In this document: positions 37,726 to 46,927 of the stretch, in pieces
How the letters are laid out: every line of letters begins with the position of its first letter
Numbering within the stretch: the stretch's first letter is position 1
NCBI GenBank assembly: GCA_019237115.1
Contig: JAFAHS010000177.1
Coordinates: 1-63,592 of the forward strand
Direction: 5' to 3'
Source of the DNA: Deltaproteobacteria bacterium
Lineage (GTDB): Bacteria > Desulfobacterota > Binatia > Binatales > Binataceae
Length of the DNA: 63,592 nt
Program-made: the position numbers and the translations under genes
The notes under the pieces: generated by a model
What the model was told of the DNA's origin: nothing
Seen by the model: the letters and a program-made list of their open reading frames with translations, nothing else
Databases searched by the model: none

Positions 37726-37757
37726 GCGGGACATCCGCCTGACCGCGGATGTCCCGC
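37726..37757 (+). terminator. 13-bp perfect hairpin between amidohydrolase and CoA-transferase
   Basis: Arms GCGGGACATCCGC and GCGGATGTCCCGC pair perfectly with a 6-nt loop, 45 bp after the amidohydrolase stop. Only a weak T-rich stretch (TATCTTT) follows, so it may stabilise or attenuate the mRNA rather than terminate fully. The possible ATG at 37749 lies inside the hairpin, supporting the downstream CoA-transferase start at 37776. Confidence 0.6.
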
Positions 37758-37775
37758 CTATCTTTGGGTGAGACG

Positions 37776-39089
37776 ATGGGCAACGGCAACCCGAAAAGTG
37801 AACGGGCGCTTGACGGCGTGCGTGTGCTGGATTTGACCTGGCTGCAGGTCGGACCACAAGCGACGCGTCTGCTGGCGACTTTCGGCGCGCAGGTCATTCG
37901 CATCGAATGGCGCGAGCGCAAGGCTGTCGACTTTCTCCGTTACACTCCGCCGTATGCTCCCGACCACGCGCGCGCGGACGGGGGCCGGGTGCAGGGAGTG
38001 GCCCGCGGGCGCGGCCGCCCCGGAAATTACGACCGGGGCGCCTACTTCAACAACACCAATCCGGGCAAGTACGGAATTACGCTAAACCTGAATCATCCGA
38101 AAGGACGAGACCTGCTCCGACGGATGGTGCGCGACGCGAATGCGATTTGCGAGAATTTCAGTCCCGGCCAGATGGACAAGTGGGACCTTGGCTACGACGA
38201 GTTGCGCAAGATCAATCCCGGCATCATCTATTTGCAGACCACCGGGTTGGGCAAGGCCGGCGTTTACAAGGACTATGTGAGCTACGGGCCGACCGCGCAG
38301 GCGTTCTCCGGCCTGACTTTCCTGTCTGGCCTTCCCGACCAGGCCCATCCCGCCGGCTGGGGCTATTCGTACCTCGACCACTCGCCTGGCTACTTCGGCG
38401 CGCTCCTGCTGATGGCGGCGATCCGCCGTCAGCGGCTGACCGGCGCCGGATGCTACCTGGACATGTCGCAGTGCGAAACGGGCCTGATGTTGTCGGGCAC
38501 CTCAATCGTCGAGCATCAAATCACCGGCAAGCCGACCGTGCGCTATGGAAACCGTATGCCGTTTCTGGCCTGGTCACCGCACGGTGCCTATCGATGCAGC
38601 GGAGAGGACAACTGGATCGCTCTCTCGGTTCAATCGGACGAGCAGTGGCGAGCACTCACCGAGGAGATGGGTTCGCCGTCGTGGGCACTGGATACGCGTT
38701 TCACGACGGCCGCCGGTCGAAAGCAATACGAGAACGAGCTGGAGGACAAGCTCACGAGTTTCACCGCCGGCTGCGATCGCTACGATCTTATGAATCGGCT
38801 GCAGGCGCGCGGCATTCCGGCGGGCGTGGTGCAAAAAGCTTCCGACCGGTTCGACCACGACCCCCAGCTCAAGGCGCGCGCCTACTACGTCGACCTTCCA
38901 CAAAGTGAAATCGGGACCTGGCCGGTCGAAGGCTTCCCGGCCAAGCTTTCTCGCTCTCCCGCCGAAGTCGGTGGAATGACCGGTCGTGCCGCTCCCAAGC
39001 TGGGCGAGGACAATGCTTTCGTATACGGCGAACTGGTTGGTCTGAGCGCCGCGGAAATGAGCGCGCTCGCACAGGAAGGTGTCATTTGA
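37776..39089 (+). CDS. Class III CoA-transferase (CaiB/BaiF), subunit A
   Basis: 437-residue family III CoA-transferase that moves CoA between carboxylic acids. Family features are ALDGVRVLDLTWLQVGPQAT, the GAQVIRIEWRE strand, NLNHPKGRDLLRRMV and YLDMSQCETGLML. The aspartate expected to form the acyl intermediate lies in the GCYLDMSQ stretch. The stop overlaps the TTG start of a second CoA-transferase, so the two are coupled and may form a heteromer as in BbsEF. The start is ATG at 37776 after GGGTGAG. Confidence 0.88.
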   Translation: MGNGNPKSERALDGVRVLDLTWLQVGPQATRLLATFGAQVIRIEWRERKAVDFLRYTPPYAPDHARADGGRVQGVARGRGRPGNYDRGAYFNNTNPGKYGITLNLNHPKGRDLLRRMVRDANAICENFSPGQMDKWDLGYDELRKINPGIIYLQTTGLGKAGVYKDYVSYGPTAQAFSGLTFLSGLPDQAHPAGWGYSYLDHSPGYFGALLLMAAIRRQRLTGAGCYLDMSQCETGLMLSGTSIVEHQITGKPTVRYGNRMPFLAWSPHGAYRCSGEDNWIALSVQSDEQWRALTEEMGSPSWALDTRFTTAAGRKQYENELEDKLTSFTAGCDRYDLMNRLQARGIPAGVVQKASDRFDHDPQLKARAYYVDLPQSEIGTWPVEGFPAKLSRSPAEVGGMTGRAAPKLGEDNAFVYGELVGLSAAEMSALAQEGVI

Positions 39090-40351
39090 ACCGGGATTAC
39101 AACCTGCGCGCTTCGCTCGGCGGGCTCAGGACGCTGGAAATTGGCGACCAATTGGGCGACTATGCCGCGCTGCTCCTTTCCGGTCTGGGGGCCGAAGTCG
39201 TCAAGATCGAACCCCCCGGTGGTGCGGCCTCACGCCGGGTCGGACCGTTTGCAGCCGGCACCCCCGACCCCGAGCAGAGTCTTTTCTTCTGGCGTTACAA
39301 CCTGAACAAGCAGAGCGTGACGCTGGATGTCGACTATCTCGACGCGCAGCCGGCACTCTCTGCCTTGGCGGCCCGGGCCGATATTGTGCTGCTCTCGGGA
39401 GAATTTGAGGTCGTCGCGCGGCGCTTGCCGCTGTGGCGCAAGCTCGCGCAGGACAATCCGCGACTAATTGTCTGCACTATCACACCATTTGGCCTGGATG
39501 GACCCTGGTGCGCCCTGAAGGCCACGGATCTGGTCCAGATGGCGCTCGGGGGAATCATGGCCGTGTGCGGCTACGACCCGGACCGGGAGGGACTCTACGA
39601 CACTCCACCGATCGCGCCCGCCATGTGGCATTCGCACCATCTGGGCGGCGAATACGCGGCGGTTGCAATAATGGCGGCGCTCAATTTCCGCGAGCTGAGC
39701 GGCGAGGGCCAGTTCATCGACGTCTCGGTTCACGAGGCGGTTAACACCTGCACTGAAGTCGCGATTCCGACCTACGCGTACACCGGGGAGGTCGTGAAGC
39801 GGCAGACCGCGCGTCATGCGGCGACCGTTATCACGCACGCGCGACTGTCGGAGAGCGCCGACCACGTTCTCATGCTTGCCAACCTGAGCCCCTTTGAACG
39901 AGAACTGCGCGCGCTCGGTGATCTGGCCGACCAGGTCGGCATTCCGCACGTTCTCGGAACGCCGGAATTCAAACAACTGGAAAAAGACGATCGCGTAGCC
40001 GCGGCCATCTATCGCAACGATCTGCTGATGGAAGTAGTTGCGAGCCTTCCCGCGGAGGAAATCTTTCATCGTGCGCAGGCGCAAGGCCTCGCCTGGTCAC
40101 CGATCCGCCGCCCGGAGGACAACCTCGGGGATCCGCACTTTGCTGCGCGGGGCAGCTTTGCGACCATCAACCACCCCGAACTGGGCCGAGATTTGCGTTA
40201 TCCGGGGACAGTCGCCGGCGACGGGCAAGCGCCGCACTTTTGCTTCGACCGCCGTGCGCCCCGCCTTGGCGAGCACACGGACGAGGTACTGAGGGGCGCG
40301 GGCCTGGGTGACGCGGAGATTGTGATGCTCCGGGACCGCAATCTTATCTGA
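39086..40351 (+). CDS. Class III CoA-transferase (CaiB/BaiF), subunit B
   Basis: 421-residue CaiB/BaiF protein starting at TTG inside the stop of subunit A. It shows LRTLEIGDQLGDYAALLLSG, GAEVVKIEPPGG, NLNKQSVTLD and GQFIDVSVHEAVN, which contains the conserved aspartate (FIDVS). It is shorter and divergent from subunit A, which argues for a heteromeric enzyme rather than duplicate genes. The substrate acid is unknown. It ends the + strand cluster; the next gene is convergent. Confidence 0.85.
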   Translation: MNRDYNLRASLGGLRTLEIGDQLGDYAALLLSGLGAEVVKIEPPGGAASRRVGPFAAGTPDPEQSLFFWRYNLNKQSVTLDVDYLDAQPALSALAARADIVLLSGEFEVVARRLPLWRKLAQDNPRLIVCTITPFGLDGPWCALKATDLVQMALGGIMAVCGYDPDREGLYDTPPIAPAMWHSHHLGGEYAAVAIMAALNFRELSGEGQFIDVSVHEAVNTCTEVAIPTYAYTGEVVKRQTARHAATVITHARLSESADHVLMLANLSPFERELRALGDLADQVGIPHVLGTPEFKQLEKDDRVAAAIYRNDLLMEVVASLPAEEIFHRAQAQGLAWSPIRRPEDNLGDPHFAARGSFATINHPELGRDLRYPGTVAGDGQAPHFCFDRRAPRLGEHTDEVLRGAGLGDAEIVMLRDRNLI

Positions 40352-40406
40352 CGCGCCACGATCCGAAGGCTCGCGCGAGACTCACCCTGTCTGTCCGGTT
40401 TCGAGT

Positions 40407-41366
40407 TCATTTGATGCCCGACCAGGATAGGCCGCGGCGGTGCTTACGCGGATAGCGGGCGCCGGTCCACTGATCGGTCGGCTCGTGCTCTCCATGAATC
40501 GGCGTGGGAGTCAGGGCGCTCGAAGGCGAGGTCCAGGGTGACGCCTCCGGCAGCGAACGGAATTGGCGTGCTCTGCACGCTAACAGTTGCTCCCTGAATG
40601 CATCGGCGTCGCGCGGTCGGTGGGCTATCTCGTACGCAAGCGCGCGCTCAATCGCAGCGATGAGCCTCGGGTTCAGATCGGGACAATAGTTTAGCAGCGG
40701 TGGAAAGCGAAAAGGCGACTCGGTCGTGGGATCGCGGCCGGAGAGGGCCTGATACATCGTTGCGGCGAGCGAATACAGGTCCGATCGCGGTTCAGGTCGT
40801 CCCGCGTATTGCTCTGGCGGCGCATAACCGTGAGTTCCGACCATCGTGACCCTGGTGTTGGCCACGAAATGCCGCGCGATACCAAAATCAATCAGCTTTA
40901 ACTGCCCGTGCCGGGTCGTCATCAGATTGGCTGGATTCAGATCGCGGTGGATCAGCGGTGGCGTGCGGCCGTGTAGGTACTGCAGCGCCTCCAGAACCGC
41001 GAGGCCGACCTCGAGCACCCGGTCGACCGGTAGTTTGCCGTCGCTTCTTTCGAGTTCGTTCTCCAGCGTCGTGCCGTCGACAAACTCCATCACCAGGTAG
41101 TGGTGATTTGCTTCGCTAAAGCAGTCGAAGACTTGTGGAACATGCCGATTACTCAATCGCGCGAGAATGTCGGCCTCGCGTTGAAATGCTTCGACTGCCT
41201 TCCGCTGCGCGTCCTGGCTGGTAAAGTTGTCTACCATCTCGGCCAGCGCACAGAGACGCGCCGCGAGCCGGAGGTCTTCGGCGGCGTAGGCGAGCTTCAT
41301 TCCCCCGCCGCCGAGCATCCGGACAATGCGATACCGTCCGCCGACGATGGTATTTGGGGCGATCAT
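40407..41366 (-). CDS. Serine/threonine-kinase-fold protein with altered lysines
   Basis: 319-residue cytoplasmic Hanks-type kinase fold without a membrane helix. It has a glycine loop (MLGGGGMKLAY), the alphaC glutamate in FQREADIL, HRDLNPANL (D142, N147) and LIDFGIARHF (D160). The ATP-anchoring lysine is replaced by alanine: RLCALAEM at residue 42, where relatives read CALKEM. The HRDLK lysine is asparagine (N144). It may be a pseudokinase, or may recruit another lysine as WNK kinases do. The last 50 residues are Pro/Ser-rich. Confidence 0.8.
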   Translation of the reverse strand: MIAPNTIVGGRYRIVRMLGGGGMKLAYAAEDLRLAARLCALAEMVDNFTSQDAQRKAVEAFQREADILARLSNRHVPQVFDCFSEANHHYLVMEFVDGTTLENELERSDGKLPVDRVLEVGLAVLEALQYLHGRTPPLIHRDLNPANLMTTRHGQLKLIDFGIARHFVANTRVTMVGTHGYAPPEQYAGRPEPRSDLYSLAATMYQALSGRDPTTESPFRFPPLLNYCPDLNPRLIAAIERALAYEIAHRPRDADAFREQLLACRARQFRSLPEASPWTSPSSALTPTPIHGEHEPTDQWTGARYPRKHRRGLSWSGIK

Positions 41367-41585
41367 CGAAAAAGGTTCTTCAGATCACTGCGGGCGAGAC
41401 CACCTGCTCTCATAATGCTCCGCCGCTGCGTACGCTCTCAAGCGGCGAGTGTGACAAGACTGCCGAAGAGCGCCGATCTCGACCCACTCAAGGGGACGGC
41501 ATGGGCGTGAGCGAGTTCGCGCTGCCAGGCCCGGACCCTCCCGGTCAAATCGAAACCAGCTGCAGAAATCTGCCGCGGACCGACA

Positions 41586-42059
41586 CTACTCAGAGAACTT
41601 CCACGTGTCGTCGGCCCCGCCACTTATGCGCCACCGCGGCATTACGATCTTCGGGTCGCTGGTTTCCTCGAACAGTACCGTGCAGGGCAGTCCGATCGCG
41701 ACCTCCGCTTCCTGGTTGGTCAGGACCCCCGCGACCCGCGTCACGGTACCGTCCGCCTCCTTGCAATCGTCGAGTTCGATGATCGCAACCACGTAGGGGA
41801 CCGACGTCACGAACGCGCCGACAATCGGCTGCACCACCACGACGTAGCTGTGGATCACTCCCTTGCCCGCGGTTTCGAACCAGCCGATATCCATGGCGGT
41901 ACATTTGTCACAGGCGGGAATGTTCGGTGGGAACCATTTGTGGCCACATTGCGTGCACTGCCGCACCAGGTACTTGTGTTGACGCGCCGCTTCCCACCAT
42001 TCGCGGGTATCCGGATCGGGCAGGATGCGAAGCTTCGAGTAGTCAATCGTCACCGCCAT
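41586..42059 (-). CDS. DUF35 Zn-ribbon/OB-fold protein
   Basis: 157-residue acyl-CoA-binding OB-fold protein with an N-terminal rubredoxin-like zinc ribbon: C35xxC38 (QCTQCGHKW) and C50xxC53 (ACDKC). The OB domain follows from residue 60 (GKGVIHSYVVV). In bacteria and archaea such proteins pair with thiolase or HMG-CoA synthase-like subunits. The adjacent upstream gene encodes exactly that type of partner, 18 bp away, so the two probably form one complex. It ends the transcription unit. Confidence 0.88.
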   Translation of the reverse strand: MAVTIDYSKLRILPDPDTREWWEAARQHKYLVRQCTQCGHKWFPPNIPACDKCTAMDIGWFETAGKGVIHSYVVVVQPIVGAFVTSVPYVVAIIELDDCKEADGTVTRVAGVLTNQEAEVAIGLPCTVLFEETSDPKIVMPRWRISGGADDTWKFSE

Positions 42060-42077
42060 CTATGAAGTCCTCCCCCG

Positions 42078-43307
42078 TCACGCGGCCATACCACGCAGGA
42101 CGAGACAGCTGGCCATGTTCTCCCATCCCCATGCCATCCCGCAGCAGATGCTTGCCTTTCTGAGCTGGCGGCAGCCCTTGCCGCGATCGTAGCTGTGCTT
42201 CCCTTCACGCCAACCGGGACACGCATCGTCGGCACGATGGCGCAGCTGGCGCACGTTCTCGATCACCATCTGCACGCCATGCGTGTAGCCCTCCGACAGG
42301 TGCCCTCCCGAAAGATTGCTTGGCAATTCGTGATCGATCTGGAGCCGTCCGTCCTTGACAAATTCGCCCGCTTCGCCCGGGCCGCAGAACCCGTTCGCCT
42401 CGAGCTGAATGAGCGTCGTGAAAGTAAAAGCGTCGTAACAGGAGACGAAGTCCACGTCGCGATGGGTGATGCCGGCCATGCCGAATGCCCGCTTCCAGCC
42501 GTAGTTCCCGGCGACGTAGTGGAGGACCGGGCGCGAGTAGTTCCACTGCGGGCGGTCGGTCATGGTGCGCGCGTAGCCGCCCAGGATGAACACCGGTGGA
42601 TGGCGCAGGTCGTAGGCGCGCTCGCGCGAGGTCACGATTATCGCGGCGGCGACGTCGGTTTCCTGGCAGCAATCGAGCAAGCGGAACGGTTTGACCACCC
42701 ATCGCGATCGTTGGTGGTCATCGATGGTAATTGGCGAACGATGAATCGCCTTGGGGTTCAGGCTCGCGTGATAACGATGCGCGACCGCGATTTCCGCAAA
42801 TGCCCTGGTCGTACAGCCGGTATCCCGCAGATATCGCATCGCGGACATTCCAAAGCGCTGCGCGGGCGTGGTCCATCCCCAGCCCATGTTGAACTGGTTG
42901 TCGCCCTCCGCATTGGCCGCAGGAATCGGTCCCGCCGGAATCTGCCCACCCATCCGCCGCCCCGACCGTCCATTCATCGAGCGGAAACACACGATGGTTT
43001 TTGCGTAGCCAGCCTCGATGAGTCCGATCGCGTGCGCGACCAGGGCCTCGGTGCTGGAACCGCCTCCGAGAATGTCCAGGCAGTAGTTCAATCGCACCCC
43101 CAGCGCGGTTGCCACGTGTCCCGAGGTCGTCGAATCGGCGGCCTGGTAGCTGGTCATTCCATCAATGTCCGATGCCTTGAGACCCGCATCCGCCATCGCG
43201 TTGCGAACCGCTTCGCAAGCCATCGAAAGCGTGGTGCGGTTAGAAGGCCGCAGGTGTGGCGTCTCGCCCACCCCCACGATGCAGTACTTGTCCGTCAGTG
43301 CTCCCAT
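42078..43307 (-). CDS. Thiolase-like protein (lipid-transfer / Ltp2-type)
   Basis: 409-residue thiolase-fold protein. The N-terminus CIVGVGETPHL matches SCP-x/acetyl-CoA acetyltransferase-like proteins. The nucleophilic cysteine loop of true thiolases is replaced (DILGGGSSTEALVAHA), and the C-terminal motif is NLSGGHLSEGYTHG instead of a cysteine-containing CGHPxG. A non-thiolase role, such as retro-aldol cleavage of CoA thioesters as in Ltp2-DUF35, is plausible. The start ATG at 43307 follows AAGGAGCG; the open frame beyond it is unsupported. The DUF35 gene follows immediately. Confidence 0.83.
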   Translation of the reverse strand: MGALTDKYCIVGVGETPHLRPSNRTTLSMACEAVRNAMADAGLKASDIDGMTSYQAADSTTSGHVATALGVRLNYCLDILGGGSSTEALVAHAIGLIEAGYAKTIVCFRSMNGRSGRRMGGQIPAGPIPAANAEGDNQFNMGWGWTTPAQRFGMSAMRYLRDTGCTTRAFAEIAVAHRYHASLNPKAIHRSPITIDDHQRSRWVVKPFRLLDCCQETDVAAAIIVTSRERAYDLRHPPVFILGGYARTMTDRPQWNYSRPVLHYVAGNYGWKRAFGMAGITHRDVDFVSCYDAFTFTTLIQLEANGFCGPGEAGEFVKDGRLQIDHELPSNLSGGHLSEGYTHGVQMVIENVRQLRHRADDACPGWREGKHSYDRGKGCRQLRKASICCGMAWGWENMASCLVLRGMAA

Positions 43308-43417
43308 CGACGCTCCTTGGGCGGAATGATTTTGCGGACTACCGTGGAGCGCGTAATCCCAGCTCCTCTGGCAGCCGCAACTTCCCTTTGAAAACCCCCT
43401 GGAATCCGGGTCCGCCG

Positions 43418-44995
43418 TTACGGGCGGATCGAGTTCCACAAATCGCAATGATGCACGCTCGCGAAGCCCGACTCGTAGTGAGTTTTTTCGGGGCTTAGTG
43501 AGAGGATGCGCGGCTCGTCCGCGTGAAAGCGCTCCCATTTTGGAGCGGTTCCCCCCGGCTCGCCCGTGCCGATGAAATTTATCCAATAACCCATCATCGA
43601 CTCTGACAGGGCACGCTGTGCGGGCGTCGCAGTGGTTTTGGCGAGAACGCTTCCCAACACATATTGAATTTCCGAACCGTGATAGGCGCCGAAAGGAAAG
43701 GGCGGACGCGCCGCGAATACGTTTGGCGCATTCGGATCGTCGAATTCGTACTGGTAAACAGGGACCCAAGCGGACAGCAATTCGCCCGCCTTGAGAATTC
43801 GGCAGCTGAAGAACACGTCACCAAGACCGGCGGCTGACGCCTGGGCCGGCGAGGGGTAGACGGCGGGCGGATACGCGGCCAGCACGCGCTCCGCATTGCC
43901 GCCGAATCGAGATTGCATCGCCGTGGTGAATTCCTGCGCGCTCAAGGCCTTGCCGCCGAAGGCGGCGAACAAGGTACCCTCATCACGATTCGAGCCATTG
44001 ATGAGTGGCACCTTGTTCAGGTGCCCTGCTGCAATCGCGTCGGCTGGTTGACTCGGAATCAGATGGCCATCCACAACCGGAAACCAGACCGGCGTCCCCA
44101 GGCTGATGGGGCTTGCGGGAATCGCGTTCAAGGCTTCCGCGGTCGACCTTGATCGCAAGCACTCGGCCGAGCCGGAACACCCGAGCTTGGCGGCGAATTG
44201 GTCACCCCGCGTCTCCGCTTGGTCGAGCGTGGACAGATGCAGGAATGGCCCGCTCTCGAGGATCGCGTGCTCAAACAGCCCGGCCGCGGCAGGCGAGACC
44301 AGCTGTAGCCCGATGCTGATCGCTCCTGCCGACTCACCAGCTACCGTCACCTTGCCCGGATCGCCGCCGAAAGGCTCGATGTTATCCTTTACCCAGCGCA
44401 GCGCCGCCTGCTGATCCAACAGCCCGTAGTTGCCGGAAAGATGACCCGGGTCTGCACCGTCGAGACTCCGATTGGCAAGAAAGCCGAAAGGCCCCAGCCG
44501 GTAGTTGATGGTGACAACGATTAGATGTCCCTTCTGCGCAAGTACATGACCGTCGTATTGAGAACCAGACCCGACCACGAAGGTACCACCGTGAATCCAC
44601 ACCATCACGGGAAGCGCCTTGTCGGGTGTATCCGGAGCATAGATGTTGAGAAATAGGCAGTTCTCCGAGCCCACCACGCCTTGATCACGGACTCTGGTTT
44701 GCGGGCACTGATTGCCGGCTTTTGTCGCATCCAGAGCGCCGGTCCAACCCACGGGTGGCTGCGGCGCGCGCCAGCGCAGGTCGCCGACCGGAGGAGCCGC
44801 GTACGGGATGCCAAGAAATGCGCGCACCTTGCCGTCAAGCTTGCCGCGAATCTCTCCCATCCGCGTCTGAACCACCGGTGCGGAGGCTTGGGCAGCAGCC
44901 GCGTTGGAGAAGCATAAGGGTAGCAGGCCGGTGGCGAAAGCCAGCGCGGCGAGCGACCTACCAGCGCTCCACCGTCTCAAGCCGATTTGTTCCAA
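43418..44995 (-). CDS. Secreted type-B carboxylesterase
   Basis: 525-residue carboxylesterase of the cholinesterase family, exported by an N-terminal signal peptide (about residues 1-37, ending AAAAQA). The catalytic triad is visible: Ser222 in VAGESAGAIS, Glu339 in NRDEGTLF and His439 in GAYHGSEIQY. The oxyanion motif is WIHGGTF. It starts at TTG (44995). A close relative with frameshifts lies at 47.5-49.2 kb. Substrates of this family range from simple esters to polyesters; none can be inferred here. Confidence 0.9.
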   Translation of the reverse strand: MEQIGLRRWSAGRSLAALAFATGLLPLCFSNAAAAQASAPVVQTRMGEIRGKLDGKVRAFLGIPYAAPPVGDLRWRAPQPPVGWTGALDATKAGNQCPQTRVRDQGVVGSENCLFLNIYAPDTPDKALPVMVWIHGGTFVVGSGSQYDGHVLAQKGHLIVVTINYRLGPFGFLANRSLDGADPGHLSGNYGLLDQQAALRWVKDNIEPFGGDPGKVTVAGESAGAISIGLQLVSPAAAGLFEHAILESGPFLHLSTLDQAETRGDQFAAKLGCSGSAECLRSRSTAEALNAIPASPISLGTPVWFPVVDGHLIPSQPADAIAAGHLNKVPLINGSNRDEGTLFAAFGGKALSAQEFTTAMQSRFGGNAERVLAAYPPAVYPSPAQASAAGLGDVFFSCRILKAGELLSAWVPVYQYEFDDPNAPNVFAARPPFPFGAYHGSEIQYVLGSVLAKTTATPAQRALSESMMGYWINFIGTGEPGGTAPKWERFHADEPRILSLSPEKTHYESGFASVHHCDLWNSIRP

Positions 44996-45110
44996 ATTTC
45001 GCCTCGATGTTGACAGACGAAGCCTCCGTCGCAGACCGCATATACAACAAAACGGTCCGGCTTTGCACCGTCACCAGCGCCTACACTAGTGTTGCCGAAG
45101 ATCGTGGCCT

Positions 45111-45884
45111 ATGGCAGCGCGGGTGAACTACGACCAAATCGCCGGCACCTTCGACGCCCGCTACACGGCGGGCCTATATGACGGAGTCCAGGCGGCGCTG
45201 GTTGATTTGGTAACCGCGAAGCGGCCCACCTGTGCGCTGGAGGTCGGCTGCGGGACCGGACACTGGCTGTCAGCTCTGCGCGAGTCCGCCGGGTACCTCT
45301 GTGGCATCGACTGGTCCCTGGAAATGCTTCGCCATGCGGCCGCAAAGTGTCCCGGCGCCGGGTTGCTGCACGCCACGGCGCAGGCTCTGCCGCTTCGCGA
45401 TGCGTCGGTCGACCTGATCTTCTGCGTGAATGCCATTCACCACTTCGAGTGCTTCGGGGACTTCATCGCGGAGGCGAAGCGGTCGCTCCGCCCGGGCGGC
45501 ACGCTGGCGGTTATCGGGATGGACCCGCATCATGGACGTGACCAGTGGTGTGTGTATGACTATTTTCCCGAGACCCGGGCGGCGGATCTGGCCCGCTACC
45601 CTTCGACCGGACAGATAGCCGATGCAATGTTGGCCGCCGGCTTCAGCCGCGTGGAATGTCGAGTCGCGTCCCGGTTCAGGCAGGCTCGATGGGGTCGCGC
45701 CGTACTTGCTGACCCGGAGTTGCAGCGCAACGGATGCTCGCAGCTGGCGCTGCTGAGCGATGCACAGTATGCGGCGGGCATCAGCCGAATCGAGTCCGCG
45801 CTGCGCCGGGCAGAACGAGACGACGCGGTCGCCTTCAAGGTCGATATCGCGATGATGCTGCAATGTGGAATCGTTGACGCGTGA
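45111..45884 (+). CDS. Class I SAM-dependent methyltransferase
   Basis: 257-residue methyltransferase. Motif I is ALEVGCGTGHWLSAL (about residues 42-56), followed by GIDWSLEMLRHA, VDLIFCVNAIHHF and LRPGGTLAVIGMDP. The C-terminal third is helical and variable. It diverges from the secreted carboxylesterase with 115 bp between the starts. The substrate is unknown; UbiE-like and small-metabolite enzymes share this pattern. Confidence 0.82.
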   Translation: MAARVNYDQIAGTFDARYTAGLYDGVQAALVDLVTAKRPTCALEVGCGTGHWLSALRESAGYLCGIDWSLEMLRHAAAKCPGAGLLHATAQALPLRDASVDLIFCVNAIHHFECFGDFIAEAKRSLRPGGTLAVIGMDPHHGRDQWCVYDYFPETRAADLARYPSTGQIADAMLAAGFSRVECRVASRFRQARWGRAVLADPELQRNGCSQLALLSDAQYAAGISRIESALRRAERDDAVAFKVDIAMMLQCGIVDA

Positions 45885-46117
45885 GTTTTGAGCGGCCTTT
45901 TACTCGTCTTAGCCTGGCACGGTAATTTCGAGGTCCCTCCGGCGCGAGGGAAGCCAGTGGCGTGTAGCGCGCTGTCCTTTTTTACACACCCACCCGCCTC
46001 CTGTGCAGCGCGAGCTCGAAGTACGGGGCCTTTTGGCTTGGTACGTCGTTTGCAGATCGCACCATTGCCGGATCGGATCTGTTCCATCTCTTACGTTGCT
46101 CAAGGAGGTGGCTCATT

Positions 46118-46927
46118 GTGCGTTTTCATCTCGATTCGCGCATAGTTGTGCGAATTACTGCCTGGATTTTCATGTCGGCGGCGCTGGCCTGCTGCGCCCG
46201 ACTTTCGATAAGTCCTCAAGCTACCGAGCGGCCCGACCCGGTACGTGACTATCAAGCCATTGAGACGGAACGATTTGTTCCGGACTGGATCGAGGTTTAC
46301 GACTTCGACTTTTCAGACTCGTCGGTCCATGAGAATGCGAGCCCGCTTCAGCGCACGCTCGATTTGTTGTCGCAAGACTCCCCGGAAGCGCGGCGCAATG
46401 AGGTCGCGGCCGATGCCGCAGCAAACCTTTCCGTGCAAATCGAGAAACGACTGGACCAGATGGGATTCTCAGCCATACGGATTCGCCGCGACGACGATGT
46501 CTCGATGCCGGGCAACAACCTCGTCGTCACCGGCCGGCTTATCGATGTCGACGAGGGCAATGGGTTGACCCGTATCGCGGTCGGGCTAGGCGCCGGAGAA
46601 TCCACTCTCGACACCGAAGTACGTGTGTATCGCGTGTCGCATGGAGAACGGGCAGAGGTGCTGTCTTTCACTACCCACGCGGACAGTGGCAGGATGCCGG
46701 GGCTCGCGGAGACGGCGCCGCTGGGGGTGTTTCTCATTGGTCCAATTACCGTGCTGTCAACGGTTAGAGACACAGCCTTTACGGGGCAGAAGATTTACAG
46801 CACTCAAATGGAGTATCTGGCCGGTGAAACTGGCGACCAAATCTCAAACTATCTTTCTCAATACGCGGCCGAGGAGATTTGGATCCCGGGGTACAAAGCG
46901 AAGTCTGTCAATTTGGTCGCGCATTAG
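46118..46927 (+). CDS. Predicted DUF4410-type lipoprotein
   Basis: 269-residue exported protein. A GTG start at 46118 follows a very strong AAGGAGGTG site. The N-terminal helix (about 10-25) ends in a lipobox-like LACCAR, suggesting lipid modification. The mature part contains VPDWIEVYDFDF, NNLVVTGRLIDVDEGN and an IAVGLGAGESTLDTEVRVY strand, typical of DUF4410, a family of outer-membrane-associated proteins of unknown function. A second hydrophobic stretch (LGVFLIGPITVLS) lies near residue 210. Confidence 0.72.
   Translation: MRFHLDSRIVVRITAWIFMSAALACCARLSISPQATERPDPVRDYQAIETERFVPDWIEVYDFDFSDSSVHENASPLQRTLDLLSQDSPEARRNEVAADAAANLSVQIEKRLDQMGFSAIRIRRDDDVSMPGNNLVVTGRLIDVDEGNGLTRIAVGLGAGESTLDTEVRVYRVSHGERAEVLSFTTHADSGRMPGLAETAPLGVFLIGPITVLSTVRDTAFTGQKIYSTQMEYLAGETGDQISNYLSQYAAEEIWIPGYKAKSVNLVAH

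Noticed and set aside
42195..43391. 398-codon + strand frame opposite the thiolase-like gene
   Set aside because: Antisense shadow; the minus strand carries clear thiolase-fold motifs and a good ribosome site.
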